Of a stretch of DNA of 23,752 bases, positions 1 to 7,778 are shown piece by piece. This DNA is from Methanobacteriota archaeon. GTDB taxonomy: Archaea > Methanobacteriota > Methanobacteria > Methanobacteriales > Methanobacteriaceae. Under the pieces are notes generated by a model. It had not been told where the DNA came from and made no database searches. It saw nothing but the letters and a program-made list of their open reading frames with translations. The DNA lies in contig JAEZRD010000019.1 in assembly GCA_023440975.1 (NCBI GenBank), positions 1-23,752 on the forward strand. Reading direction: 5' to 3'. A program made the position numbers and the translations under genes. Positions within the stretch are counted from its first letter, which is position 1. Each line of letters opens with the position of its first letter.

Positions 1-314
1 GTTAATTTTACATAAGGATATCTTTTATCATCTTTTAATCGAATATTATATCTAGGGCGGTGTTTTTTTATTAAGTTAGCTTCAAGGATTAAAGCTTCTT
101 TTTCACTATTAGTAATTATGTACTCTAAGCTGTTAAAATGACTCATAAGAACATAAGTTTTTGGTCTATCCTTTTTTTCCATGAAATAGGATTTAACCCG
201 ATTCTTCAGGTTTTTAGCTTTACCTATATAAATGATTTTTTCATCAGCATTTTTCATTATATATATTCCTGGCTTTTTAGGAAGTTCATCTGCTGATTTT
301 ACTTTTGTTGACAT
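1..314 (-). CDS. uvrC: UvrABC system protein C, N-terminal part (runs off the window)
   Basis: UvrC is the dual-incision nuclease of bacterial-type nucleotide excision repair. Reading the minus strand from ATG at 314 gives an open frame of 104 codons to the window edge. It holds a GIY-YIG nuclease domain: PGIYIMKN (the GIY part), then IIYIGKAKNLKNRVKSYF (the YIG part and the helix with the conserved Arg), then SEKEALILEANLIKK with the metal-binding Glu, and PRYNIRLKDDKRYP, the usual end of this domain in UvrC. The UVR, RNase H-like and HhH domains lie outside the window. An AAGGAAA ribosome binding site sits about 10 bases upstream. It is divergent from the first histidine kinase, and uvrB and uvrA lie further along the window. 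Codons end mainly in A, as in the other minus-strand genes here. Confidence 0.93.
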   Translation of the reverse strand, partial: MSTKVKSADELPKKPGIYIMKNADEKIIYIGKAKNLKNRVKSYFMEKKDRPKTYVLMSHFNSLEYIITNSEKEALILEANLIKKHRPRYNIRLKDDKRYPYVKL

Positions 315-344
315 TTTTTTGGGTTTCCTTTTTGCATCTTATAA

Positions 345-390
345 ACTTATATATATTATTATTTGAAATATATTAATATAATTTATAATT
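345..390. promoter_or_regulatory. Divergent promoter region of uvrC and kinase 1
   Basis: The 121-base gap between the two divergent starts holds TATA-like runs for both directions. TTTATAAT at 382-389 would start the kinase transcript near 410, shortly before its ATG at 436. On the minus strand TAATATATATAAG (about 346-358) would serve uvrC. These boxes are seen directly; the transcription starts are inferred from usual archaeal spacing. Confidence 0.4.
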
Positions 391-435
391 TTCTATACAC
401 ATAAAAATTGTTTTAGCTTATTGAGGAATAAAAAA

Positions 436-2301
436 ATGAAAGTAGTTCTAACTAAAAATGGCTCTGATTTTAGGAAAGAAGTATCTTTTGATTCTAAAGA
501 TTTTATTAATTTCAATACTAAAACATACCATGTAAATAATGCTGATTTTGATAATCTAAAAGAATTTTCTACAGATTTAAACACTGTCATGGAAGTTTAT
601 AAACTTAATGATGATGGTGAAGATTTTATTATCTGTGAAATAAATATATTTTTAAAATTATTATCTAATTTTGTTAATATAAATAGAGATATGTTTATAC
701 ACAAGGGTTTAATTGGTACTTTTCCTTTTCTTAAAGAATTAGGATTATATGAAATAATGATGGATACTTATAGTACGAATAAACCACAATCTATAACTCT
801 TCAAACTTATATTACTCAGGATATGATTCAAGTAATGAGAATGACATTTTTACGCCTTGGAGATTATATTGTTATATTGTATAAAGATCCGGATAATCCT
901 GTTTATCTTCAAGTTAAAGATAAAGATTTATTAAATTCTCAAAAACAGGGAACTCTTATTATTCAAAATGACCAAATAGTTTATGCTAATGAAGAATATG
1001 CTGAAACATTAGGTTTAAAACCTGAAGATCTTATAGGTGAAAAAATTGATTATCATTATGAAAAATTTGATCCTATTGATTTAACTTATGGGGATAATTT
1101 AGAATTACTTTTAAAACGATTAAATAATCGTGAAATAGATTCTGTTGAAGGGTTTTTAAAATTTGATTATAATAATAAAAGTTATTGGGATAGAATTTTT
1201 GCATTTCCAACACTTTTTAATGGTGAAAATGCTATATTATTTTCAAGTTATGATTCTAGTGAAGAAAAACGCGAAGAAGAAAGATTTATTGGTTTGAAGA
1301 AAGATTTAGATAAAGTATTAAGGTTAAGTGGGTATGCACTTGCTACTTATGATTTGAAAAATGGGCTTGTTTGGTCTCCTGAAATTTATGATATTTTAGA
1401 AGCAGATCCTTCAGATAATGATGGTACTAATCGTTTTTTAAGAAATTTTATGGTTAAAGAAGATGAAGTTAAAGTTCGTAATTTGATTAATAATGTGCGA
1501 GAGACTCATGCTAATGTTTCATCAACTGTAAAAGTGATTACTAAAAAGGGAAATTTAAAATATTTATCAATGTTTATTACACTTAATTTTAATCAAGGAA
1601 AGCTTTTTAATTATGCTGTTTTTGTTCAAGATATTACTTATTTGATGGATGATGAGCTACGTTTATCTGATACGAATAGAAAGTTACAACAAAGTCTTAA
1701 TGAACGTGAACTTCTTTTAAAAGAGGTTCATCATCGTGTTAAGAATAATCTTCAAATTATTTTAAGTTTATTGACATTGGATTCTAGATTTAATACCAAT
1801 CCTGCTACAACATTAGAGTCTACTAAAAATCGTATTAGTAGCATGGCACTTATTCATGAGATGGTTTATCAATCAACTGATTTAGCCCATGTTAATATGA
1901 AAAAATATATAATTTCTGAGGTTAAATCATTATTTGCAGGTAATCGTGCTAGTAATATTAATATTGAGTATGATTTATTAAATCTTGAGGTTAAAATGGA
2001 TATTGCTATTCCATTAGGTATAATAATTAATGAATTAGTGAATAATGTAATTAGATATGGATTTCCTAATAATGAGGAAGGTAATTTATTTATCTCCTTA
2101 TCAAAAGAGGATGAAATTGGGCGAATTGTTATAGGGGATGATGGTGTAGATTTCCCTAAGGATATTGATATTCGTAATAGTGGTAGTTTAGGTTTAACTG
2201 TTGTGAATATTTTAGCTGCCCAAATTGATGGTGAATTTAATAAATTAGATAAGTCTGGAGCTTTTTTTGAGGTAAAGTTCCCATTTAATGAAAAATTATA
2301 A
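436..2301 (+). CDS. Soluble PAS-domain histidine kinase, HisKA_2 type (kinase 1), with altered G1 box
   Basis: 621 residues with no membrane segment, so a cytoplasmic sensor. Residues 1-150 look like a degenerate PAS-like region, about 160-270 a PAS domain (IIQNDQIVYANEEYAETLGL), about 285-395 a second PAS (WSPEIYDILEAD), then a coiled linker. The HisKA_2 dimerisation/phosphoacceptor domain starts near 422 with LLKEVHHRVKNNLQIILSLL; His432 is the likely phosphorylated residue. The ATPase domain has an N-box (IIINELVNN, Asn532/Asn536) and a G2-like SLGLTVVNIL. The G1 box reads DDGVDFP: Asp572 replaces the glycine present in the next gene, a one-base change from GGT to GAT. ATG at 436 is preferred over TTG at 421 because GAGG at 423-426 is well placed for it. 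It is followed after 13 bases by a paralogue, probably in one operon. No receiver domain or response regulator is nearby. Confidence 0.88.
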   Translation: MKVVLTKNGSDFRKEVSFDSKDFINFNTKTYHVNNADFDNLKEFSTDLNTVMEVYKLNDDGEDFIICEINIFLKLLSNFVNINRDMFIHKGLIGTFPFLKELGLYEIMMDTYSTNKPQSITLQTYITQDMIQVMRMTFLRLGDYIVILYKDPDNPVYLQVKDKDLLNSQKQGTLIIQNDQIVYANEEYAETLGLKPEDLIGEKIDYHYEKFDPIDLTYGDNLELLLKRLNNREIDSVEGFLKFDYNNKSYWDRIFAFPTLFNGENAILFSSYDSSEEKREEERFIGLKKDLDKVLRLSGYALATYDLKNGLVWSPEIYDILEADPSDNDGTNRFLRNFMVKEDEVKVRNLINNVRETHANVSSTVKVITKKGNLKYLSMFITLNFNQGKLFNYAVFVQDITYLMDDELRLSDTNRKLQQSLNERELLLKEVHHRVKNNLQIILSLLTLDSRFNTNPATTLESTKNRISSMALIHEMVYQSTDLAHVNMKKYIISEVKSLFAGNRASNINIEYDLLNLEVKMDIAIPLGIIINELVNNVIRYGFPNNEEGNLFISLSKEDEIGRIVIGDDGVDFPKDIDIRNSGSLGLTVVNILAAQIDGEFNKLDKSGAFFEVKFPFNEKL

Positions 2302-2314
2302 TGTGTGATTTTAA

Positions 2315-4198
2315 ATGGAATTAGTTTCAATTGATGAAAATTCTAAGGTTCATGGTAGAGCTACAGCAGAAAATGGTAGTGTTAATTTAGATGGTTCTAA
2401 TTATAATTATGAACTTAAAGATTATTCTGATATTATTAAAATGGGAAATGCTTTAGGTTGGGATGTGGATATTTACATGCCTAATGAGGATTGTACGGAT
2501 TTTATTGTGAATAATTCTTTTCAATTAACTAAATTAGGTTATGTTCTTGGTGAAGATTTTAATCAAGATTTATATATTAATAAAAGTATTTTTGAAATGT
2601 TTCCTGTTCTTGTTGAATTAGATTATCCTAAATTATATAAGGATGTAATTGAGCATAATAATCGTTTTACTCATAATTTGCAGTTTAAATTGTCGAATTC
2701 TAGGATTTTGGTTTTAAAACAATCCTTTTTTAAATATGATGGGAATGTAGTTGCTATTACTAAAGAGGTTACTAAGTTAGAATTTGATGAAAAACTTGAA
2801 GATTATTTATTTAACTCTAATTCACAGGCTTTATTAGTTATTCAGGATGATAAACATGTTAAAGTTAATGATTCATTTTTAAAAATTTTTAATTTTAAAA
2901 AAGAGGATATTTTAGGTATGCCTGTTGTATTTACCCCTTTTGATGTAGAGCCAATTTATATGAATGAAGATTTTTTCACGGAAAAATCTTTTTATGAAGC
3001 ATGTAATAAAGTTTTATATCATGATATTAATAATGCATCTGGATTGGTTAAGTATAATTTAAATGGAAAAGATGAATGGTTTAGACTTTATATTGTGCCT
3101 TTCATTTTTAATGGTGAAGATGCTATACAAATAACTTTTTTCAATGTTACAGAACGTAAAGAAGCAGAGTATAATACGAAGTTTATTGAATCTAATTTAA
3201 ATATTCTTCTTGATTTAAGTAAATTTGCAATATGTACTGGTTCTTTAGAGTATATTGAATGGACTAAACAGATTTATAAAATATTTGATGTAAATTCTGA
3301 TGATTATCCTCCGGGTTTTGATTTTTTAAAAGAATTTATATTACCTGAGGATTATGAAAAAATGATGGAGTTAATTTATAGTAAATATGAAAATAATCCT
3401 GAGGAGTGTAAACATTTTTTAATTGATTATCCTGTTCGTGCAAAAACTAAACATGGTAGGATTAAATATTTATCTGCTTCTTCAGAAATGTATTTTAAAA
3501 GTAATGGGGAGTTAGATCATTTTATAAGTTTTGTTCAGGATAGGACTGATTATGTTAGAACTGAAAATGAGATTTTGGAAGCAAATAATCGTTTAAAAGA
3601 TTCTATTCATGAGAAGGAGGTTCTTCTTAAAGAGGTTCATCATCGTGTGAAGAATAATCTTCAGATTATTGTTAGTCTTTTAACTTTAGATAGTCGTTTT
3701 AATAATGATCCTGAACTTTCATTGGAAGCTACTAAGAATCGTATTAATAGTATGGCGCTTATTCATGAGAAAATGTATAATAGTGGTGATTTGGCTCATA
3801 TAAATCTTAAGGATTATATTGTTTCTGAAGTTGATACTTTATTTAATTTGTATCGTATTTCTAATATTAAGCCGCATTATGAGTTAGAGGATATTGATCT
3901 TACTATGGAGAAGGCTATTCCTTTGGGTTTAATTATTAATGAGGTTGTTCATAATGTTATTAAATATGCTTTCCCTAATGGTGAGAATGGTAATTTTAGA
4001 ATTAGTTTAAAATATTTTGATGGTACTGTTCAATTAATAATGGCTGATGATGGTGTTGGTTTACCTGAAGGTATGGATATTTATAATAGTCCTTCTTTAG
4101 GTTTAACTATTATAAATGGTCTTACTGGTCAGCTTGAAGGGGAATTTTATCAAATTAGTGGTCCTGGTACTGCTTATGGTATTGAATTTGAACCTTAA
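2315..4198 (+). CDS. Soluble PAS-domain histidine kinase, HisKA_2 type (kinase 2)
   Basis: 627 residues, a paralogue of the preceding kinase along its whole length, so the pair arose by tandem duplication. The order is the same: an N-terminal PAS-like region, PAS near 165-280 (LLVIQDDKHVKVNDSFLKIF, ending in NVTERKEAE), a second PAS near 290-405 (FVQDRTDYV at its end), then HisKA_2 and HATPase. The H-box is LLKEVHHRVKNNLQIIVSLL with His442 as likely phosphoacceptor. The N-box LIINEVVHNVIKYAFPNG and G1 box ADDGVGLP are intact, unlike kinase 1. The start is ATG at 2315, 13 bases after the previous stop, with a weak GTGAT site at 2305-2309. It converges with a small coiled-coil gene whose last base is only 4 bases away. 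It probably phosphorylates a response regulator encoded elsewhere; the signal is unknown. Confidence 0.9.
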   Translation: MELVSIDENSKVHGRATAENGSVNLDGSNYNYELKDYSDIIKMGNALGWDVDIYMPNEDCTDFIVNNSFQLTKLGYVLGEDFNQDLYINKSIFEMFPVLVELDYPKLYKDVIEHNNRFTHNLQFKLSNSRILVLKQSFFKYDGNVVAITKEVTKLEFDEKLEDYLFNSNSQALLVIQDDKHVKVNDSFLKIFNFKKEDILGMPVVFTPFDVEPIYMNEDFFTEKSFYEACNKVLYHDINNASGLVKYNLNGKDEWFRLYIVPFIFNGEDAIQITFFNVTERKEAEYNTKFIESNLNILLDLSKFAICTGSLEYIEWTKQIYKIFDVNSDDYPPGFDFLKEFILPEDYEKMMELIYSKYENNPEECKHFLIDYPVRAKTKHGRIKYLSASSEMYFKSNGELDHFISFVQDRTDYVRTENEILEANNRLKDSIHEKEVLLKEVHHRVKNNLQIIVSLLTLDSRFNNDPELSLEATKNRINSMALIHEKMYNSGDLAHINLKDYIVSEVDTLFNLYRISNIKPHYELEDIDLTMEKAIPLGLIINEVVHNVIKYAFPNGENGNFRISLKYFDGTVQLIMADDGVGLPEGMDIYNSPSLGLTIINGLTGQLEGEFYQISGPGTAYGIEFEP

Positions 4199-4202
4199 TT
4201 AT

Positions 4203-4577
4203 TTATTTTGTTCTCATAACCCATTCAAGTATGTCTTTTCTTTGTTCTAATTTCCAAATTTCTTCACTTATAACATCAAAATTGTTCATATCTGGTTTAT
4301 TAAGTTCTTTTGTATGATCTTCTGTAGATGCATTTTTTCTTTTTTCTTTTAAGTCTCTTATTGCAGCTTCGATGTTTAAAAGGTTTGCAACTATATCTGG
4401 ATCTACTTTATATTTTTTTAATACTTCTTCTAATGTTTCTATTTGTATTTTATCTATTTGTAATTGTATTTTTAGTTCATCGTGTCCTGTTGTGATGTAA
4501 GATAACATATCTTCTAGTTCGCTTTCTTCTTCTTTAAGTTCTTTTAGTTTTTCTTTTATTTCAGGTACATGTTTCAT
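4203..4577 (-). CDS. Small coiled-coil protein of unknown function
   Basis: I do not recognise this 124-residue protein. It is very rich in Glu, Lys, Leu and Ile, with heptad-like spacing across about 5-100 (KEKLKELKEEESELEDML, then a long amphipathic stretch), so it is probably a coiled coil or helical hairpin. There are no Cys pairs, membrane segments or signal peptide. The start is ATG at 4577 with GGAG about 10 bases upstream on the minus strand. It is transcribed toward kinase 2 and divergently from uvrB, so any shared control would be with uvrB. Strongly biased A-ending codons support it as a real minus-strand gene rather than a chance frame. Confidence 0.7.
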   Translation of the reverse strand: MKHVPEIKEKLKELKEEESELEDMLSYITTGHDELKIQLQIDKIQIETLEEVLKKYKVDPDIVANLLNIEAAIRDLKEKRKNASTEDHTKELNKPDMNNFDVISEEIWKLEQRKDILEWVMRTK

Positions 4578-4612
4578 AAAAATTTTTCTCCAAAATTTTA
4601 TTTTTTAGTATA

Positions 4613-4640
4613 TGTATATATTATATTATAAATATAAATC
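4613..4640. promoter_or_regulatory. Divergent promoter region, coiled-coil gene and uvrB
   Basis: TTATAAATATAAAT at 4626-4639 is a TATA-like run that would start a uvrB transcript near 4660, about 40 bases before ATG 4698. TATATATA just to its left (about 4613-4622, read on the minus strand) could serve the coiled-coil gene. The boxes are seen; their use is inferred. Confidence 0.4.
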
Positions 4641-4697
4641 AATTTTTAATAATGATAATTATATTATTTTAATAATTTTCTTGTGGGTATTATTTTT

Positions 4698-6680
4698 ATG
4701 GATGAATTTCAAAAAGAATTTAAATTAAACTCAGATTTTAAGCCTTTAGGTGATCAACCTCAAGCTATTTCTTCTTTAGTTAATGGTATTCAAAAAGGTA
4801 TGCATGAGCAGACTTTATTGGGGGTTACTGGTTCTGGTAAAACTTTCACTATGGCTAATGTTATAGAAGAAGTTCAATTGCCTACTTTGGTTATTTCTCA
4901 TAATAAAACATTGGCTGCTCAATTGTATGAAGAATTAAAGGGGTTTTTCCCGGATAATGCTGTTGAGTATTTTGTAAGTTATTACGATTATTATCAACCT
5001 GAAGCTTATGTTCCTAGTAGTGATACTTTTATTGATAAAGAGGCTAGTATTAATGAGGAAATTGATATTATGCGTCATTCTGCTACTCAATCTTTATTGT
5101 CTCGTGATGATGTGATTGTTGTTAGTAGTGTTAGTTGTATTTATGGTATTGGTTCTCCTGAGGATTATGGGGAATTTGCTTTAGGACTTAAGGTTGGGGA
5201 TAATTATGATCGTATGGATATTATTCGTAGACTTATTTTCATGCAGTATGAGCGTAATGATATTCTTTTTGAACGTGGTCAGTTCCGTGTTCGTGGTGAT
5301 GTTATAGATATTAATCCTGTTCATGGTACTCCTCCTGTTCGTATAGAACTTTTTGGTGATGAAGTAGAAGCTATTAGTTTGTTTAATGGTGTTACTAATA
5401 AGAAGACTGAGAGTTTGCAAAGGTATATGATTTATCCTGCTAAGCATTTTGTTGTAGGTGCTGATCGTATGGATGCGGCTTTACAGAATATTCAGGATGA
5501 ATTGGATGATAGGTTAAATCAGCTTAAAATGGAGAATAAGTTGCTTGAAGCTCAAAGGTTAGAGCAACGTACTCGTTTTGATATTGAAATGTTGTCTGAG
5601 ATGGGTTATTGTCCGGGAATTGAAAATTATTCTCTTCATTTATCTGGTCGTAAATGGGGTGAAAAGCCTTATACTTTGCTTAAATATTTTCCGGAAAAGT
5701 TTTTAACTATTATTGATGAATCTCATGTTACTGTTCCTCAGATTCGTGGGATGTATAATGGGGATCGTAGTAGAAAAGAGACTCTTGTTCAACATGGTTT
5801 TCGTTTGCCTTCTGCTAAGGAGAATCGTCCTTTCCGTTTTGATGAGTTTGAGGCTACTGTTGATCAGGTTATTTATATGAGTGCTACTCCTAATGAATAT
5901 GAGTTAAGTCGTAGTCAGAATGTTGTTAATCAGATTATTCGCCCTACTGGTTTGGTTGATCCTGAAGTGATTATTCGCCCTATTGAGGGTCAGGTTGAGG
6001 ATTTACTTGGTGAGGTTAGAAAGCGTGCTGATAAGGATGAGCGGGTTCTTGTTACTACTTTAACTAAGCGTATGGCTGAGGATTTAACTGATTATTATGC
6101 TAAGATTGGTGTTAAGGTTAGATATTTGCATTCTGAGATTGATACTTTAGAGCGTATTGAAATTGTTGATGATTTAAGACGTGGTGAGTTTGATTGTCTT
6201 GTTGGTGTTAATTTGCTTAGGGAGGGTTTAGATTTGCCTGAGGTTTCTCTTGTTGCTATTTTAGATGCTGATAAGGAAGGTTTTTTACGTAGTGAAACTA
6301 GTCTTATTCAGACTATTGGTCGTGCTGCTCGTAATGTTAATGGTCAAGTGTTGATGTATGCTGATGTTATGACTGATTCTGTTAAGAATTCTGTTGAAAT
6401 TACTCGTAAAAGACGTAAGCTTCAGATGGCTTATAATGAGAAGCATAATATTACTCCTACTAGTACTTATCGTACTCTTAAGGAACGTAAAGAGGATATT
6501 AAACGATTTGATAAGTCTAAAGATGATGTTAGTGCTATGCCTAAGGATGATTTACGTGCACTTATTAAGGATTTAGAATCTGATATGCAGGAGTCAGCTA
6601 GTGATTTGGACTTTGAGAGAGCTGCTCTTATTCGTGATGAAATTGTTGTTTTAAAAGGTGTTTTAAAAAATAAGAGGTAA
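4698..6680 (+). CDS. uvrB: UvrABC system protein B (excision repair helicase-like ATPase)
   Basis: UvrB verifies damage handed over by UvrA and recruits UvrC. All hallmarks are present in 660 residues: Walker A GVTGSGKT (about 42-49), the beta-hairpin with YYDYYQPEAYVP that inserts between DNA strands, the DEAD-box-like IIDESHVTVPQ, MSATPNEYE, helicase motif VI QTIGRAARN, and a C-terminal UVR domain (SASDLDFERAALIRDEI) that contacts UvrC. Length matches bacterial UvrB (about 660-680). ATG at 4698 is chosen over GTG at 4683: MDEFQKEF begins where UvrB normally begins, and the TGTGGGT at 4682-4688 then acts as ribosome binding site. Codons end overwhelmingly in T or G (CGT, GAG, AAG). UvrABC is a bacterial system found in a minority of archaea, so lateral acquisition in an ancestor is likely. 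Functional partners: uvrC at 1-314 and uvrA at 9938. Confidence 0.97.
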   Translation: MDEFQKEFKLNSDFKPLGDQPQAISSLVNGIQKGMHEQTLLGVTGSGKTFTMANVIEEVQLPTLVISHNKTLAAQLYEELKGFFPDNAVEYFVSYYDYYQPEAYVPSSDTFIDKEASINEEIDIMRHSATQSLLSRDDVIVVSSVSCIYGIGSPEDYGEFALGLKVGDNYDRMDIIRRLIFMQYERNDILFERGQFRVRGDVIDINPVHGTPPVRIELFGDEVEAISLFNGVTNKKTESLQRYMIYPAKHFVVGADRMDAALQNIQDELDDRLNQLKMENKLLEAQRLEQRTRFDIEMLSEMGYCPGIENYSLHLSGRKWGEKPYTLLKYFPEKFLTIIDESHVTVPQIRGMYNGDRSRKETLVQHGFRLPSAKENRPFRFDEFEATVDQVIYMSATPNEYELSRSQNVVNQIIRPTGLVDPEVIIRPIEGQVEDLLGEVRKRADKDERVLVTTLTKRMAEDLTDYYAKIGVKVRYLHSEIDTLERIEIVDDLRRGEFDCLVGVNLLREGLDLPEVSLVAILDADKEGFLRSETSLIQTIGRAARNVNGQVLMYADVMTDSVKNSVEITRKRRKLQMAYNEKHNITPTSTYRTLKERKEDIKRFDKSKDDVSAMPKDDLRALIKDLESDMQESASDLDFERAALIRDEIVVLKGVLKNKR

Positions 6681-6686
6681 GAAATT

Positions 6687-6861
6687 AGGAACATAAAATA
6701 AACCCTTTTTTGATTTTTTTTGGATGTAATTATTTTAGGGTATTTTATGATTTAGAATAATACTCTTTTTTTTGTTTAAATGATAGTATTTCAAGGCGAT
6801 TTATATCCTGTTAATATAAATTTTGTTATTATTTTAAATCATTGGTTTATTTCATGTTCCT
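6687..6861. repeat. 175-base element bounded by 18-base inverted repeats, with nested 16-base stem
   Basis: AGGAACATAAAATAAACC (6687-6704) is the inverted copy of 6844-6861 with one mismatch. Just inside, ATGATTTAGAATAATA (6747-6762) pairs with 6827-6842, the single difference being a possible G-U pair. In the right arm the two stems are one base apart; in the left arm they are 42 bases apart, as if a T-rich segment had been inserted. The centre carries a perfect 8-base hairpin, ATTTATAT/ATATAAAT (6799-6821). A competing pairing ACCCT (6702-6706) with AGGGT (6737-6741) overlaps the outer stem. It begins 7 bases after the uvrB stop. It could be a structured RNA, a uvrB 3' UTR, or a MITE-like palindromic insertion; no target-site duplication is obvious. 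Confidence 0.6.
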
Positions 6862-6870
6862 TTCGTGTTT

Positions 6871-6995
6871 GTTAATGAAAATTTTTGTTCTTTTGTGTGT
6901 AGTTTTATGTTCTATCTAAATTTTGGAGATTATAAAATAGTTGTAAAACGTTTTTTTATTTTTTCATTAACGATGCAAAATTCATTTCACATCGT
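6871..6995. repeat. Secondary inverted-repeat stretch of unknown role
   Basis: GTTAATGAAAA (6871-6881) is a perfect inverted match to 6961-6971. The right arm overlaps a second small stem, ACGATG (6970-6975) with CATCGT (6990-6995), so the two pairings would exclude each other. In DNA this AT-rich some of this could be chance. Confidence 0.3.
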
Positions 6996-7045
6996 ATTTT
7001 AGGTATACATCTAATAATATATAAAAGTTTTGGTATAAAATTAAA

Positions 7046-7113
7046 AAACATTAATATTTTTTTAAACATTTGAAAAACATTTATATTATAAAAAACATTA
7101 TAATTTATATAAT
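7046..7113 (+). promoter_or_regulatory. Ferredoxin promoter: four AAACATT heptamers and a TATA box
   Basis: AAACATT occurs at 7046, 7064, 7075 and 7093, spaced 18, 11 and 18 bases, all on the same strand and ending 5 bases before the TATA box TTTATATAAT (7104-7113). The same ten-base box precedes the third kinase. Transcription would begin near 7133, giving a leader of about 80 bases. The spacing suggests a cooperative DNA-binding site, which is inference. Confidence 0.5.
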
Positions 7114-7136
7114 AATAAATTAAATATTATTTTTAA

Positions 7137-7153
7137 AGATAGAAAATCTATCT
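7137..7153. promoter_or_regulatory. 17-base palindrome at the ferredoxin transcription start
   Basis: AGATAG AAAAT CTATCT is a perfect 6-base inverted repeat with a 5-base spacer. It lies at about +1 to +20 of the predicted transcript, where a repressor would block initiation or escape. It could instead act as a small hairpin at the 5' end of the mRNA. Confidence 0.4.
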
Positions 7154-7214
7154 AAAAAAAATAAATATTTAAAAAATTTATTAATCTAATTAAAAAAATA
7201 GGAGAATGAATTTT

Positions 7215-7409
7215 ATGTCAAAAATAACTATAGATAGTGAAAAATGTGAAAATGTAGACTGTGGAGATTGTATAGATATGTGCCCTGAAGAATGTTTCGT
7301 AATGGGCGATGGAGAAATAACCATTCAACATCCAGATTTATGTGATCTTTGTGAAGTTTGTATGGACATCTGTCCAAATGAAGCTATAAAAGTAGAACCT
7401 GATGAATAA
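7215..7409 (+). CDS. 2[4Fe-4S] ferredoxin (copy 1)
   Basis: A 64-residue bacterial-type ferredoxin with two cluster motifs. The second is the standard CDLCEVCMDICP (CX2CX2CX3CP). The first reads CENVDCGDCIDMCP, that is CX4CX2CX3CP, two residues longer than usual between the first two cysteines. Such small acidic proteins carry low-potential electrons in methanogens, for example to or from hydrogenases and formylmethanofuran dehydrogenase; the partner is not evident here. ATG at 7215 is preferred over ATG at 7206 because AGGAG at 7200-7204 is ten bases from the former and only one from the latter. Codons are A- and C-rich at the third position, unlike the flanking plus-strand kinases, which may reflect high expression. 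A paralogue follows 71 bases later. Confidence 0.92.
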   Translation: MSKITIDSEKCENVDCGDCIDMCPEECFVMGDGEITIQHPDLCDLCEVCMDICPNEAIKVEPDE

Positions 7410-7480
7410 ATAATTATTCACTATTTTTTTTTAACAATTTTTTTATATTTATTTGATTAAACTATGTGAGAGTATTAATT

Positions 7481-7672
7481 ATGGTAACCATAACAATAAA
7501 CAAAGATAAATGTGAAAATGTAGACTGTGGAGAATGTGTAGATATTTGTCCTGTAGAAAACTTCGTAATGGGCGAAGGAGAAATCGTAATCCAACACCCA
7601 GAAGAATGCACATTATGTGAAGTATGTGTTGACGTTTGTCCTAATGAATGTTTAACAGTTAAAGATGAATAA
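7481..7672 (+). CDS. 2[4Fe-4S] ferredoxin (copy 2)
   Basis: 63 residues, close paralogue of the preceding ferredoxin (shared KCENVDCG, FVMG, GEI, IQHP, LCEVC). The same unusual first motif CENVDCGECVDICP (CX4CX2CX3CP) is followed by a standard CTLCEVCVDVCP. ATG at 7481 is chosen over GTG at 7466, since the latter lies inside the GTGAGAG ribosome binding site. It has no clear TATA box of its own and is probably co-transcribed with copy 1, although a T-rich run (7424-7445) between them could end part of the transcripts. A strong hairpin terminator follows. The two copies differ mainly in charge around the second half, so they may serve different partners. Confidence 0.92.
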   Translation: MVTITINKDKCENVDCGECVDICPVENFVMGEGEIVIQHPEECTLCEVCVDVCPNECLTVKDE

Positions 7673-7677
7673 ATACA

Positions 7678-7718
7678 ATAGGAATAATCTTTAAATTCCT
7701 ATATTTTACTTTTTTTTA
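7678..7718 (+). terminator. Hairpin plus T-tract terminator of the ferredoxin unit
   Basis: ATAGGAAT (7678-7685) pairs perfectly with ATTCCTAT (7695-7702) around a 9-base loop, starting 5 bases after the ferredoxin stop and running into a T-rich tract to about 7718. Confidence 0.65.
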
Positions 7719-7778
7719 AACTTTTTTTACAATTTTTCAATCATAACTAATTTTTCTAAAAAAATTAATAGAAAATAA

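Larger units (their letters stand above)
6681..7214. other. 534-base non-coding region between uvrB and the ferredoxins
   Basis: I see no credible protein gene here. It holds, in order: a long imperfect inverted repeat (6687-6861); a second, weaker structured stretch with an 11-base inverted repeat (6871-6881 with 6961-6971) and a small ACGATG/CATCGT hairpin (6970-6995); and the ferredoxin promoter region with repeated AAACATT heptamers, a TATA box and a palindrome (7046-7153). These parts are listed separately. Confidence 0.6.

Noticed and set aside
1869..2330. 153-codon minus-strand open frame across the end of kinase 1
   Set aside because: It overlaps the conserved ATPase domain of kinase 1 and has no family features, so it is a shadow frame.
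4683..4697. GTG start giving UvrB five extra residues
   Set aside because: The GTG lies inside the sequence that acts as ribosome binding site for ATG 4698, and UvrB normally begins near MDEFQ.
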